Assembly: GCF_015751905.1 (NCBI RefSeq)
Contig: NZ_JADOUF010000001.1
Span: 2,418,001 to 2,482,000 of the forward strand
Length of the DNA: 64,000 nucleotides
Source: Longispora fulva
GTDB taxonomy: Bacteria > Actinomycetota > Actinomycetes > Mycobacteriales > Micromonosporaceae
Reading direction: 5' to 3'
The translations under genes and the position numbers were made by a program. This document shows, in pieces, positions 52,816 through 61,815 of this stretch; the first letter of the stretch is position 1; each line of letters starts with the position of its first letter. The notes beneath the pieces were generated by a model. That model did not search any database, was not told the origin of the DNA, and was given only the letters and a program-made list of their open reading frames with translations.

Positions 52816-53696
52816 TGGCCGCGTCACTTCCGGCCAGCATCGCCTACCAGATCGGCCCGATCAGCGGCTCCGAACTAATCGCCGACCGGCGCGGTAGCCA
52901 GGTGTTCCGCGTGCAGCGCCCCGACAGTGCCGCACTGGCGGTCAAGGTCTCCCGGACCAACCCGGACCCGGGAGCGCCGAACCCTGACTACGCCCGGCTC
53001 CTCGCCGCCCGCGAGGCCGCCGTTCTCGCCCACGGGCCGGCCCCTGCCGGGTACCTGCACGCCGCAGGTGCGACTCGTGAGGCAACGTGGATCGCGGTGG
53101 CCTGGATCGATGCGCCTAGCCTGCACCGCACGTTCGCCTCCGCCCGCGACGCCGACACCCCCGAGGGTCGCCGCACCGCACTGATCGCCGCCGCCGCGGC
53201 GGCCGGCGCTGTCGCCCGGTTGCACACGTCCGGCTGGATCCACCGCGACTTGCAGTCCGCCCACCTCTTGTGCGGCCCCACCGGCGCAAGTCTGGTCGAC
53301 TTCGCGTTCGCCCAGCCCCCAACTGGCGTCCGGATCGAGCCGGTGGTGCCGTATCGGGGCGGGCTTGTGCACCTCGACGCCCCCGAACTCGCCAGGGCAC
53401 TGCTCGACACTGGCCCGGCCGCCGACGTGACCATGGATCCTCCCGCGGAGGTATTCAGCCTCGCCGCAGTCATCCGCACCTGCTGGACAGGAGTGTGGAT
53501 GTACGACTACCCGGAAGACGCGACGATGACCGCCCGGCTCTCGACAATCGCCGCAAGCGACCGCCGACCCCTGTCCACACAGCGTCCCTGGGCCTGGCCT
53601 CGACTCGAAGCGCTGCTCACGGCGGGCACCGAACCCGAGGCCAGCGCCCGGCCGACCGCTAACGAGTTCGCCGACGCCCTCACCCATGCGATCTGA
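52815..53696 (+). CDS. Protein-kinase-like protein with altered catalytic motifs
   Basis: 293 aa with a kinase-like fold: ATP lysine in LAVKVSR, catalytic-loop-like WIHRDLQSAHLL and SLVDFAFAQ. The metal-binding Asn of HRDLxxxN is His and DFG is DFA, so activity is doubtful or of a different kind. ATG 52815 overlaps the previous stop (TGATG). It may phosphorylate a small molecule or act as a pseudokinase partner of the DUF6875-like protein. Confidence 0.75.
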   Translation: MAASLPASIAYQIGPISGSELIADRRGSQVFRVQRPDSAALAVKVSRTNPDPGAPNPDYARLLAAREAAVLAHGPAPAGYLHAAGATREATWIAVAWIDAPSLHRTFASARDADTPEGRRTALIAAAAAAGAVARLHTSGWIHRDLQSAHLLCGPTGASLVDFAFAQPPTGVRIEPVVPYRGGLVHLDAPELARALLDTGPAADVTMDPPAEVFSLAAVIRTCWTGVWMYDYPEDATMTARLSTIAASDRRPLSTQRPWAWPRLEALLTAGTEPEASARPTANEFADALTHAI

Positions 53697-53824
53697 CGGC
53701 AGAAATCATCACCTGCGCGCTGGTGACATCTACGCAGGCATTCCCCAGTGGGCCCGCGTCCTGCCAGAAGTTCTAGAGTTTCGCGTCTTCCTCTTGACCA
53801 CCCGATCTGAAGCGCAGCCCGACT

Positions 53825-54271
53825 ATGTACGAACTCAGCCCTGCTGAGGCCCACGACGTCCCAGCCATCGCTGCGCTCCTGACTGAGCTTGACACCTATT
53901 ACGGCGCCCCGGTCGCCAACCTGACGACGCGCGCAACCGCCAGATCGAGGCTGTTCTGTTCAGGCCAGTACCGGCCGCCCACGCACTCCAGACACGACAT
54001 GACGAGCAGCCGGTGGGCCTGGCCAGCTACACCTTTCTGTGGCCCGCCGCACGGTTTACCCAATCGAGGTACCTCAAAGAGCTATTCGTTAGCAAAGATC
54101 ATCAGGGCAAGGGGCTGGGCCGGCTAGTCATGGCGAAGCTCGAAGAAATCGCCATGGAAAACGGGTGCAGGCGGATCGAATGGACCACCGACAGCTCAAC
54201 GCTTCTACGAATCGCTCGGGGTCTCGCCGCGCTTGAGTAAGATCTTCTACCGCCAACAGATCGCCCTCTAG
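53825..54271 (+). pseudogene. GNAT acetyltransferase with two frameshifts
   Basis: Frame 1 (from ATG 53825) gives the GNAT N-terminus (SPAEAHDVPAIAALLTELDTYY). From about 53935 the family-like sequence continues in another frame (RQIEAVLFRP, GLASYTFLWPA, LFVSKDHQGKGLGRLVM). Near 54195 it shifts again to end FYESLGVSPRLSKIFYRQQ at the TAG 54269-54271. Two indels make the protein non-functional; decay looks recent because all parts are still readable. Confidence 0.75.
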
Positions 54272-54418
54272 CCGACAGAGTCAGGCGACCGTCAGTGAGT
54301 CCACGCCTCTGAAACTGCCGGACGCTCCGACACCTGCTGACGCTGGTGGACGCCGCCCACCAGGAAAGCAGCCGTACCTCAACATATCGAACCGAACTGA
54401 ACTCCCGGAAGCGAGCCT

Positions 54419-54988
54419 GTGGTGACTCTTGTCCGAAGCAACCAGCAGTGGATCGACGGCGTCGCAACGGAAGGAATCCGGACCATCGGCGATCCCCTAC
54501 TCAAGGCCCACGCCGCCGCTGTGGACGACCCGGCTACGGTGGCCGGCCTGCTTGATTTCATGGTTCAGCGGTTGCGGAACCTCAAAGGCACGGGACTCGC
54601 CGCACCGCAGGTCGGCGCATCCGTCCGTGTCCTCGTCATCGAGGTACGTAAGACCGACGTGTTCCCCGACCGACCTACGCACCCGCTCCTGCAGATGATC
54701 AATCCGATCATCACCAACCGATCTGGCGTGCAGGTCGACGGGTGGGAGGGGTGCTTTAGCGTTCCGGGCCTGATGGGACAAGTCCCACGAGACGACAGGA
54801 TCACTGTCCGGTTCCTCACCTCCGCAGGTGAGTCGGTTGAGGATTCGTTCACAGGAAATGTGGCCCGCGTCGTGCAGCACGAGATCGACCATCTCGACGG
54901 CACGGTGTTTCTCCAGCGCATGGCCACTCTCGACAGCGTGACCACGGTGGCCAACTACCTCACGCACCACCGCACGAACAGGTCCTGA
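54419..54988 (+). CDS. def: Peptide deformylase
   Basis: 189-aa metalloenzyme that removes the formyl group from nascent proteins. All three motifs are intact: GTGLAAPQVG, EGCFSVPG (metal Cys) and QHEIDHLDG (two metal His and catalytic Glu). GTG 54419 (or 54422). It stands apart from translation genes and lies in accessory DNA, so it may be an additional copy, for instance one conferring inhibitor tolerance. Confidence 0.92.
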   Translation: MVTLVRSNQQWIDGVATEGIRTIGDPLLKAHAAAVDDPATVAGLLDFMVQRLRNLKGTGLAAPQVGASVRVLVIEVRKTDVFPDRPTHPLLQMINPIITNRSGVQVDGWEGCFSVPGLMGQVPRDDRITVRFLTSAGESVEDSFTGNVARVVQHEIDHLDGTVFLQRMATLDSVTTVANYLTHHRTNRS

Positions 54989-55025
54989 CAGCACTTGGCG
55001 GCGGCCCGCGTGCCCCCGTACCGGC

Positions 55026-55404
55026 GTGCGAACTATCCCCGCATGCTACTTCTGGTCAGGCGATGCAGGGGTTCAACTCGGCTACACAGGTGAGCTAGGG
55101 TCACCACACGTCGTGTCGGACATCAACCTCCTGGTCGTGGTCGACGCTGCCTCCTGTACCGGGGATGAGACCGACATCGCCATCGCCCTCGGCCGCAGGG
55201 TGCCGCCGTTTCCCGTTAGCGGCGGCACGCTGCGGTCTTCGACGAACGGTGCGTCGCCGATCCGTGGCTACGACCTTGGACGAGCGGCGACCACACGACC
55301 GTTCTGGACAATGGCCGCCCGACTGCGAGCCGCACTCGGCGGCGGAGGCGACCGAGCGGCTCACCGAACAAATCCTCGCAAACCTTGGAGGCCTTGATGG
55401 CTGA
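55026..55404 (+). pseudogene. Broken gene of unknown family
   Basis: Two plus-strand frames look coding in succession: the first (HVVSDINLLVVVDAASC, DETDIAIALGRRVPPFPVSGG) and then another (AAEATERLTEQILANLGGLDG) that ends at 55404. One indel between about 55280 and 55330 would join them. The second frame runs into the RibD-like start. I do not recognise the family. Confidence 0.4.
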
Positions 55405-56095
55405 CCGTCCCTACACCTTATTGTCCGTCGCAGCCACGGTCGATGGCTACATCGATGACGCCACCCCGGAGCGGCTTCTGCTGTCCAACGACGCCGACTT
55501 CGACCGAGTCGACGAAGAACGTGCGGGTGTGGACGCGATCCTCGTCGGTTCCAACACCATCCGCGCCGACAACCCCCGCCTGCTTGTGCGTTCCGCCGAC
55601 CGGCGCGCCGCCCGCACCGCTCGGGGCCTGCCGGCGAGCCCGCTCAAGGTCACCATCACCGGCCGGGGCGACCTGGACCCGCAGGCGTCGTTCTTCACGA
55701 CCGGCGACACCGACAAGATCGTCTACGCGGCGGCCGGGTCCGTGGACAAGACCCGCGAACGCCTCGCCGACGCGGCCTTCGTCGTCGACGGCGGCGATCC
55801 GCTCGACCTTCACCGGGTGGTGGCGGACCTGGCCGGACGCGGTGTGCGGCGGTTGATGGTCGAGGGCGGCTCGACGATGCACACCCAGTTCCTCGCTGCC
55901 GACCTGGTCGATGAGATCCAGCTTGTCGTCGCGCCGTTCTTCGTCGGCGACCCCGCCGCGCCCCGGTTCGTGGGCGACGGGGTGTTCCCGCACGGCAAGG
56001 ACAAGCGGATGCGGCTGGCCGAGGCGCGCACGATCGGCGACTGCGTGCTGCTGCGTTACCTCCTCACCACCGCCACCCCGTTCGCCTCGGCGTGA
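55397..56095 (+). CDS. RibD C-terminal/dihydrofolate-reductase-like reductase
   Basis: 232-aa NAD(P)H-dependent reductase with the RibD_C fold. N-terminal YTLLSVAATVDGYIDD, the GVDAILVGSNTIRADNP loop and RLMVEGGSTMHTQFLAADLVDE are diagnostic. There is no deaminase domain. ATG 55397 follows an overlapping TGA. It is paired with a PfkB kinase gene 4 nt later, a combination that suggests modification of a ribosyl or pterin-like metabolite rather than riboflavin synthesis. Confidence 0.87.
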   Translation: MADRPYTLLSVAATVDGYIDDATPERLLLSNDADFDRVDEERAGVDAILVGSNTIRADNPRLLVRSADRRAARTARGLPASPLKVTITGRGDLDPQASFFTTGDTDKIVYAAAGSVDKTRERLADAAFVVDGGDPLDLHRVVADLAGRGVRRLMVEGGSTMHTQFLAADLVDEIQLVVAPFFVGDPAAPRFVGDGVFPHGKDKRMRLAEARTIGDCVLLRYLLTTATPFASA

Positions 56096-56099
56096 CCTC

Positions 56100-56975
56100 G
56101 TGCTCGACGTGGTGGTCGTCGGCGTCGCCAACGTTGACCTGACCGTCCAGGTCCCTGGCCTGCCGGCCGCCGGGCAGACCGTATTCGGCTCACCGCTGAT
56201 GGTCGGGCCTGGCGGCAAAGGGCTCAACCAGGCCCTCGCGGTTGCCGCCGGCGGCGGCCGTGCGGCGCTAATCGCTCGGGTCGGCGACGACGACTGGGGG
56301 CGCATGCTGCACCGAGCGCTGTCGGACGGCGGCGTCGACACCACTGGGATCATCTTCGACCCGGAGGCGGTCACCGGGGCCGCGCTCATCCAGGTCCCAC
56401 CGGGCGGCGACAGCGCGGTCACCTTGGCCCGGTCCGCAGCCGCCACACACCAGCCCACCGACCTCGACGACCATGCCGCTCTCCTCCGCGAGGCGGCGGT
56501 GGTGGTGCTCCAGCTCGAGCTCGACACGGCGGTGATCCGCCACGGGGTGCGCCTGGCCGGCGGGATCACGATCGGGACCCTCGCACCCGCCAGCCCTCTG
56601 CCGCCGGAACTGTTCAGAGCACTGGACGTGCTGGTCGTCAACGCCGCCGAGGCCGGGGCACTACTTGATGCCTCGGCGCCTGGTGGGCGGGGCGAGGCGC
56701 TCCAGGCCGCCCACGCCCTGCGCTCGATCGGCCCGGCGTCAGTGGTGGTCAGCGTCGGAGCGCACGGCGCGGCCTACACCTGCCCCGACAGCAACGCCGC
56801 CCTCCGCGCCCATGACACCTCGGTCGTCGACACCACCGGGGCCGGGGACACGCTCCTCGGCCGCATCGCCCTCAGCCTGGCCCGCCGCCAGAGCCTGCAC
56901 GAGGCCGTCGGCCACGGCCTAGCCGCCGCAGCGGAGACCGTGAGCAAGCTCGGCGCCACGAGCCCCGCAGGCTGA
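56100..56975 (+). CDS. PfkB/ribokinase-family carbohydrate kinase
   Basis: 291-aa kinase. N-terminal VVVGVANVDLTVQVPGLPAAG, the GPGGKGLNQALAVA substrate loop and DTTGAGDTLLGRIAL (catalytic Asp) are all intact. GTG 56100 lies 4 nt after the reductase stop. Its last approximately 120 nt plus the following non-coding DNA are duplicated at 61672-62160. Confidence 0.88.
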   Translation: MLDVVVVGVANVDLTVQVPGLPAAGQTVFGSPLMVGPGGKGLNQALAVAAGGGRAALIARVGDDDWGRMLHRALSDGGVDTTGIIFDPEAVTGAALIQVPPGGDSAVTLARSAAATHQPTDLDDHAALLREAAVVVLQLELDTAVIRHGVRLAGGITIGTLAPASPLPPELFRALDVLVVNAAEAGALLDASAPGGRGEALQAAHALRSIGPASVVVSVGAHGAAYTCPDSNAALRAHDTSVVDTTGAGDTLLGRIALSLARRQSLHEAVGHGLAAAAETVSKLGATSPAG

Positions 56976-56996
56976 CGCGGAGGCCAACGCGCGGCC

Positions 56997-57013
56997 TGTC
57001 AACGCATTGTCAA
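56997..57013 (-). promoter_or_regulatory. Tandem repeat TTGACA-ATGCG-TTGACA
   Basis: Minus-strand pair of TTGACA hexamers, 11-nt period, in the spacer after the PfkB gene. Duplicated with the segment at 61816. Confidence 0.45.
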
Positions 57014-57120
57014 CGGCCCTCGTTCGGGGCTATCGACATGGGGCGATAGGGCGTGTACTGGTCGCTCGCCGGCCCGCCACCCCGCGCGTGGTCGGCTCGT
57101 TGAGTAGGAGGAGGACGCCA

Positions 57121-57341
57121 TGACGAAGTCCGGCTTGCCCGCAGCATCCAAGGTCGGCGCCCGCGCGGCGGGGATCCTGGAGCAGGCCAGGCCCACCCGG
57201 CCACCGACCGGCTGATCAGCTCGTCCATGAAGTACAGCACCTGCTGGGCCACGTTCACAGGCTACCCGAACCGTCAGCAACTGGTCCCTGGATCGCGACG
57301 CTGGCCCGCTGCTGGTCGAGGCGCTGCGGACGATGGCGCTC
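57121..57341 (+). pseudogene. Truncated, frameshifted copy of the 61938 gene
   Basis: Starts like the intact gene (MTKSGLPAAS) and stays nearly identical at DNA level. It lacks one base near 57190, gains one near 57275, and diverges after 57341, losing about two thirds of the protein. Confidence 0.8.
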
Positions 57342-57381
57342 AGGCGCCGGACAACCGGTCCTGGACGAGGTAGGCGCCGGC

Positions 57382-57648
57382 GTGGTGTTCGATCTCGACG
57401 ACACCGAGGGCCCGATGCTGGATGAGGTATACCACGGGACCTGGTTCAACAAGCACCGCCGCCTGGAGTCCGCGAAGGCCCACGCCGCCCTCGGCTGCCG
57501 GCTCGTGCACGGCTGCCAGTCTGTCCCAAACCAGTCCGGCGGGGCGCTGGTCCCGTACGGCGCGTCGCTGGACACGACCAAGGCCGAGCTGTCGGCTTTC
57601 CGCACCGAGTGGATCGCCGCCGTGGAGTCTAACCGGGTCACCGCCTGA
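57382..57648 (+). CDS. Hypothetical protein or gene fragment (88 aa)
   Basis: 88-codon frame from GTG 57382 with good protein-like composition (MLDEVYHGTWFNKHRRLESAK; LVHGCQSVPNQSGGALVPYG). No known domain. It directly follows the truncated duplication, so it could be the 3' part of a gene cut by the same event. Confidence 0.4.
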   Translation: MVFDLDDTEGPMLDEVYHGTWFNKHRRLESAKAHAALGCRLVHGCQSVPNQSGGALVPYGASLDTTKAELSAFRTEWIAAVESNRVTA

Positions 57649-57730
57649 CCAGCAATGATCCATTGGGGGCTGGGCGGGCGTCGACTGCGGCACCCGCCCG
57701 CTCGAACCAACCAACCAGCGAGGGGCACCG

Positions 57731-58642
57731 ATGCACCAGCGCGTCATCGACGGGCTCTACCGGGACCTGGCCGCCAAGGCCAGCATGGGCGTCCTGCGCC
57801 GCGAACCGCTGCGGGTCTGGCGGCTCTCCGGCGTCGAACGCCTCCACCTGGCCGACGGCTCCACGGCGATCTTCAAATACGCCGCCGAGCCCTTCACCGG
57901 CGAGGACCGGGCACTACGCCTCGCCGACGAGAACGGCGTGCCGGTGCCGGAACTGCACACCTCCGATGTCCAGGAACACACCCTCGGCATGATCATGGAA
58001 GACCGAGGGCCGGAGACCCGCGACGCCACCGACACCGACGGCGCTCAAGCAGCCGCCCGACTGCACACCGTGCCCCCGTTGCCGGACCTCGCCACCCTCG
58101 ACCAGACCCGGCTGGCCGGACTTGTCGACCGGTCCCTGACCAGGCTGACCACCCTCACCGCCGCCGGCCGCTGGACCAGCGTCGAGGACCTGGCAAGCAT
58201 GCTCACCGCACTCTCCACCGCGTCCAACCGGCTGAGCACCGGAGCCGAGCTTGCTCCGTTCGGGCTGTGCCACTCGGAGTTCCACCCCACCTCCCTGCAC
58301 ATCAGCGAGACAGGCTGGCGACTCCTGGACTTCGCCCGCGCGTTCAACGGCCCCGGCCTGCTCGACCTCGCCTCCTGGCACGGCACCAACGATGACCCCG
58401 ACCCCGCCAAACTGCGCCACCTGCTCGGCGCCTACGTCGCCGCCGGCGGACACCGCGACACCTTGGCCACCCGCGGCGGCCTGCTCGCCGAGAACTGGGC
58501 ACTGGGCTGGCACCGGATCTGGGCCATCGCCTGGTACCTCGACCAGTCCGTCCGCTGGATCAACGACCCCGAATCCGACCCCGCCTACATCGACGCAACC
58601 CGCCGCCACCTGCGCGAAGCGGTCCAACTCCTGGCCGTGTGA
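57731..58642 (+). CDS. APH-like phosphotransferase with atypical catalytic loop
   Basis: 303 aa of the aminoglycoside-phosphotransferase/choline-kinase fold. The N-terminal RVWRLSGVERLHLADG block is nearly repeated in the gene at 63613. Where HGDxxxxN is expected it has CHSEFHPTSL (Asp to Glu, Asn to Ser), then LLDFARAF with the metal Asp. Activity is uncertain. ATG 57731; a methyltransferase fragment follows after 1 nt. Confidence 0.78.
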   Translation: MHQRVIDGLYRDLAAKASMGVLRREPLRVWRLSGVERLHLADGSTAIFKYAAEPFTGEDRALRLADENGVPVPELHTSDVQEHTLGMIMEDRGPETRDATDTDGAQAAARLHTVPPLPDLATLDQTRLAGLVDRSLTRLTTLTAAGRWTSVEDLASMLTALSTASNRLSTGAELAPFGLCHSEFHPTSLHISETGWRLLDFARAFNGPGLLDLASWHGTNDDPDPAKLRHLLGAYVAAGGHRDTLATRGGLLAENWALGWHRIWAIAWYLDQSVRWINDPESDPAYIDATRRHLREAVQLLAV

Positions 58643-58643
58643 C

Positions 58644-58780
58644 ATGACCAAGATGGCCGCCAACCAGTCCGCCTGGCAGGCCCACGCCGAACAACGCCTC
58701 GCCGCCGGCCCACCCGAACCCCTCACCCCACCCAGCAGGATGGACTGGACCCAGCACCCCGGCCACGGACCACCGCGTTG
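58644..58780 (+). pseudogene. N-terminal fragment of a SAM methyltransferase
   Basis: ATG 58644 starts NQSAWQAHAEQRLAAGPPEPL and MDWTQHPGHGPP, the typical N-terminus before motif I of an actinomycete methyltransferase family. The frame loses its identity at about 58780, where the convergent minus-strand gene begins. No SAM-binding motif remains. Confidence 0.5.
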
Positions 58781-59175
58781 TAGACACGACGGTCGAGCAG
58801 GTCGGCGATGTCGCGGAGTGCGGCACCCGGCGTCGTCAGCGGAGCGGTCTGCCACCCTTGGGTGGGCAGGCACGTTCGGATCTCCTCGGCGAGGTCTCCT
58901 TGACTGAGGATCTCCACGTTCTGGCCGATGCGCGCAACGCACATCTCCACCGTCTCGGGGCGTCCGGTCACGGTGGTCCGGAGGAAGCGGGCGCTGCTTT
59001 GCCGGTCTCGGTGGAACGCGTCGATCGCCCACCGCACAGCCCGGCCCGCATCCACGTGCTCAGCCTTATCCGCGCCAGTCCACGTCTGGATCCGGAGTGC
59101 CTCGTTGCGACCGGCGTCTTGCAGGTGTGCGTCGACCATCGACTCTCCATAGGGCTTGATCACGTGATCGCGCAC
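58723..59175 (-). CDS. Hypothetical protein
   Basis: 150 aa, unknown family. The first approximately 137 residues (VDAHLQDAGRNEALRIQTWTG; TPGAALRDIADLLDRRVYN) look genuine. The last approximately 13 are antisense to the methyltransferase fragment, so the native C-terminus was probably replaced at the junction. The start has only weak signals. Confidence 0.5.
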   Translation of the reverse strand: MRDHVIKPYGESMVDAHLQDAGRNEALRIQTWTGADKAEHVDAGRAVRWAIDAFHRDRQSSARFLRTTVTGRPETVEMCVARIGQNVEILSQGDLAEEIRTCLPTQGWQTAPLTTPGAALRDIADLLDRRVYNAVVRGRGAGSSPSCWVG

Positions 59176-59188
59176 GGTGCGACCTGTC

Positions 59189-59743
59189 CTACACGCGCGG
59201 GTCGGTGGCGAGGATCGAGTACAGCCGGGAATCGCGCCAGGCCCCGTTGGTGAAGACGTGGTCGCGGAGCGTGCCTTCGAAGGTGAACCCGAGGCGTTCG
59301 GCCACCCGGATGGACGAGTCGTTGTCGGGTCCGATCGCGGCGGAGATCCGTCGCAGGCCGAGGTGGTCGAAGCCGAACGCGATCATGGTGCGGGCGGCGT
59401 CGGTGGCGTAGCCGCGGCCCCAGTGATCGGCGTGGATGGCGTAGCCAAGTTTGGCGGCCTTGACCCCGCTCAGTCCCAGTCGGGCGAAGCCGATCAGCTG
59501 GTCGTCGCCGTTGATCACCGCGAGGTAGTACTCGTCCCGGGGTTCGTTGCGCGCCCGCGCGACAGCCCCGTCGATCATGTCCTGTGTCGCCTCGGGGCTG
59601 CGGCTGTCAAACGACAGCCATAGGGTCACGCGGTCATCGCCGACGACCTGGTAGGCGGCGGGTGTGTCGTTGGCGCGGAATTCGCGGAGCGTCACCGCGC
59701 GGCCGGTCAGACTGATCGGGTACATCTGCCGATCATGCATCAT
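59189..59743 (-). CDS. GNAT-family N-acetyltransferase (RimJ/RimL type)
   Basis: 184 aa. The acetyl-CoA binding region reads LGYAIHADHWGRGYATDAARTMIAFGFDHL, followed by NDSSIRVAERLGFTFEGTLRDHVF, characteristic of the RimJ/RimL group. ATG 59743 overlaps the XRE stop by 4 nt, so it is translated with that regulator. Substrate unknown. Confidence 0.9.
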   Translation of the reverse strand: MMHDRQMYPISLTGRAVTLREFRANDTPAAYQVVGDDRVTLWLSFDSRSPEATQDMIDGAVARARNEPRDEYYLAVINGDDQLIGFARLGLSGVKAAKLGYAIHADHWGRGYATDAARTMIAFGFDHLGLRRISAAIGPDNDSSIRVAERLGFTFEGTLRDHVFTNGAWRDSRLYSILATDPRV

Positions 59744-61059
59744 CGGGGAAGCGCGTTGGCCGGCACATGTGCGAAGTCCTCCATCTGCTCGACGAGCGCC
59801 CGGCCGTCGCGGGTGAGCCCGGCCGCGCTGACGGCCTGGTGTACTCGGCGGACGGAGTGCACGACGCCGTGGATGCGCTGGTCGGCGGGAAGGGTGAACA
59901 CGTCCTGCAGCGCTGTCTGCGCGCCGTCGAGATCGCGGGAGGCGATGCGGGCGATTGCCAGGGCGGCCACGGCACCGGCCTCGTCGCCGAAGGCCCACTC
60001 CGGGGATTGGCGGTCCTGGTATGCGGCGACGGCACGCTCGGCCTGGGCGTGCGCGAGAGGCCGCTCCTCAGGCAGCCAGGCCAGCGCGTCCGCAGCGTAG
60101 TACTGGGCGCGGGCCGGGTGGAAGGTGCAGATGCCGCCGAAGCCGTCGAGGTCGTCCGGGCGAAGGTGCTCCCAGGCTGCCTCGGCTGCGGCGATCGCCT
60201 GCTTGGCGCGTTCGGCATCGCCCAGCGCCGCGTGCGCCCGGGCGGCGCTGGAGGCGAGCCAGACGGTCGTTGCGCCGCCGGTCCGCTGGGCGTACTCCAT
60301 GCCGGCCTCGGCGTAGCGGACGGAGTCGCTGTGCCGCCCAGCCCAGTAGGTCACCAGGGCCTGTAGGCCGCGAAGCCAGCCACGAAGCCCGTCGTGGTCG
60401 GCCTGTTCGGCGCACAAGATCGCTGTGCGGGTCTGCTGCAGCGCCGCACGCGGCTCGCCCAGGTCATGGGACGCCTTGGCGAGCAAGCCACAGGTCAGAC
60501 CACCCAGCAGATACAGCTGTCGAGCCTGCTGTGGCGCTTGGCGGCGCTCAAGCAGGGTGAAGACCGCGTCTTGCGTATCCGCGAGGTCGCCGGCGAACTC
60601 ACTCAGCGGTCGCCGAGGGTACTGCTGGGCGATGCGTTGGACTTCGTCGCGCAGCTGGTCGATCACCTCGGGGGTCGTTCCGATTGATGCGACCAGCGCG
60701 AACTTCCGCGCGCGGTGTGCTGCCATCGCCACAATGCTCCTCTCATCGATGGGCACCTTCGGCGCCACGAATCCCGCGACGGCCGCGGGTGGGTCCGAGA
60801 TCCAGGTCGCGCGGGCGATCAGCGAAAGATCGTCGAACGCCCCGATCAAGTCACCATCGGCGCCCAATTCCCGGTCGCAGGCAGCCCAGAATTCGCGGGG
60901 CACGTTCTGTCGTCCGACCTCGACGTTCGCGATCGTGGACCGCACGTAGTTCACCCGCGGCCCCAGCAACGCCTGCGTCAGTCCTGCGGCTTTGCGGTGG
61001 GCTGCGAGCCGCTGCCCCAGTTCGATCTTCGCCTTGCGGAGTTGCTCTGGATCAGCCAT
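59740..61059 (-). CDS. XRE-family regulator with TPR-like region
   Basis: 439 aa. The N-terminal helix-turn-helix (LAAHRKAAGLTQALLGPRVNYVRSTIANVE, about 18-50) is followed by a long TPR-like helical region (GWLRGLQALVTYWAGRHSDS; WLASSAARAHAALGDAERAKQAI). ATG 61059 has AGGG about 10 nt upstream; GTG 61068 is an alternative. Translationally coupled to the GNAT gene. A tandem TTGACA repeat lies 135 nt upstream. Confidence 0.88.
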   Translation of the reverse strand: MADPEQLRKAKIELGQRLAAHRKAAGLTQALLGPRVNYVRSTIANVEVGRQNVPREFWAACDRELGADGDLIGAFDDLSLIARATWISDPPAAVAGFVAPKVPIDERSIVAMAAHRARKFALVASIGTTPEVIDQLRDEVQRIAQQYPRRPLSEFAGDLADTQDAVFTLLERRQAPQQARQLYLLGGLTCGLLAKASHDLGEPRAALQQTRTAILCAEQADHDGLRGWLRGLQALVTYWAGRHSDSVRYAEAGMEYAQRTGGATTVWLASSAARAHAALGDAERAKQAIAAAEAAWEHLRPDDLDGFGGICTFHPARAQYYAADALAWLPEERPLAHAQAERAVAAYQDRQSPEWAFGDEAGAVAALAIARIASRDLDGAQTALQDVFTLPADQRIHGVVHSVRRVHQAVSAAGLTRDGRALVEQMEDFAHVPANALPR

Positions 61060-61193
61060 CGGCAGCACCCTGCGATCGACGATATGACCACCCCGCCTGC
61101 TGTGCCTGCTATCTCACTGGCCGGGCAGTTCTCAGGATCAATGCCATCCGCGCCTGACGCAAGCACAAGCAGGACCGAGGGTGTCAGGATCCG

Positions 61194-61210
61194 TTGACAA
61201 TCTGTTGACC
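61194..61210 (+). promoter_or_regulatory. Tandem repeat TTGACA-ATCTG-TTGACC
   Basis: Plus-strand member of the repeat set, between the XRE gene and the broken kinase gene; a third TTGACA follows at about 61220. Confidence 0.45.
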
Positions 61211-61271
61211 GTCTCCGCCTTGACAAGGCAGCAGGCAAAGCGCAGCGGAGGCGCCCACCTATGGGCTGAAG

Positions 61272-61671
61272 TCACGGCACGCCCTCCCGTTTCCACGGCC
61301 GGTCCCCGCCTGCTCCTCGCAGGCGTGCCAAACGGGTGAAGAGTTCAATCTGGATGCGGGGCCGGTCGGGGTATTCGGCGGCCATCTGGGCGGCGAAGGT
61401 GACCTTGCGTAGCTCCCGCGCGTCCCGCAGAAACGCGTAGCCGTCCGAAGCGGTGACGTCGGAACCGTAGGCGTGGCAGAACACCTCCCATTCGGTCGGG
61501 GTGACCGACCCGAACGCGAAGCGGTCGACGGCGACGCGGGCAAGGTCCCACTCCGGCGGGCCGTAGGTAAACCCAGATCAAGCACGACCGGTCCGGTTGC
61601 GGTGAGGACGACGTTGGAGGCCCAGGCGGCGCCGTGAACCGCGCACCACGGCAGCGCGGGCGGCAGGCATT
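61272..61671 (-). pseudogene. Truncated, frameshifted APH-type kinase
   Basis: Reading 61671 to 61272: HGAAWASNVVLTATGPVVLDL resembles the catalytic and metal loops of an APH-type kinase (HGDxxxxN ... LDxD). The family-like sequence then continues in another frame (PPEWDLARVAVDRFAFG, SDGYAFLRDARELRKVTF). The N-terminal half is missing; the break coincides with the edge of duplication copy B. Confidence 0.65.
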
Positions 61672-61795
61672 CTCCTCGGCCGCATCGCCCTCAGCCGGGC
61701 CCGCCGCCAGAGCCTGCACGAAGCCGTTGTCCACGGCCTGGCCGCCGCGGCGGAGACTGTGAGCCGGCTCGGCGCCACCAGCGCCGCAGGCTGAG
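61672..61795 (+). pseudogene. 3' fragment of a PfkB-family kinase gene
   Basis: About 40 codons (LLGRIALSRARRQSLHEAV to GATSAAG, stop 61793-61795) nearly identical to the C-terminus of the kinase at 56100-56975. No start; it is a by-product of the duplication. Confidence 0.8.
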
Positions 61796-61815
61796 GCGAA
61801 GCCCGTCGGACGGTC

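Larger units (their letters stand above)
56853..57341 (+). repeat. Segmental duplication, copy A
   Basis: 489 nt covering the PfkB 3' end, the intergenic spacer and the first approximately 220 nt of a following gene, closely similar to 61672-62160 (also 489 nt). Here the kinase is whole and the following gene broken; in copy B the reverse holds. Confidence 0.85.
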
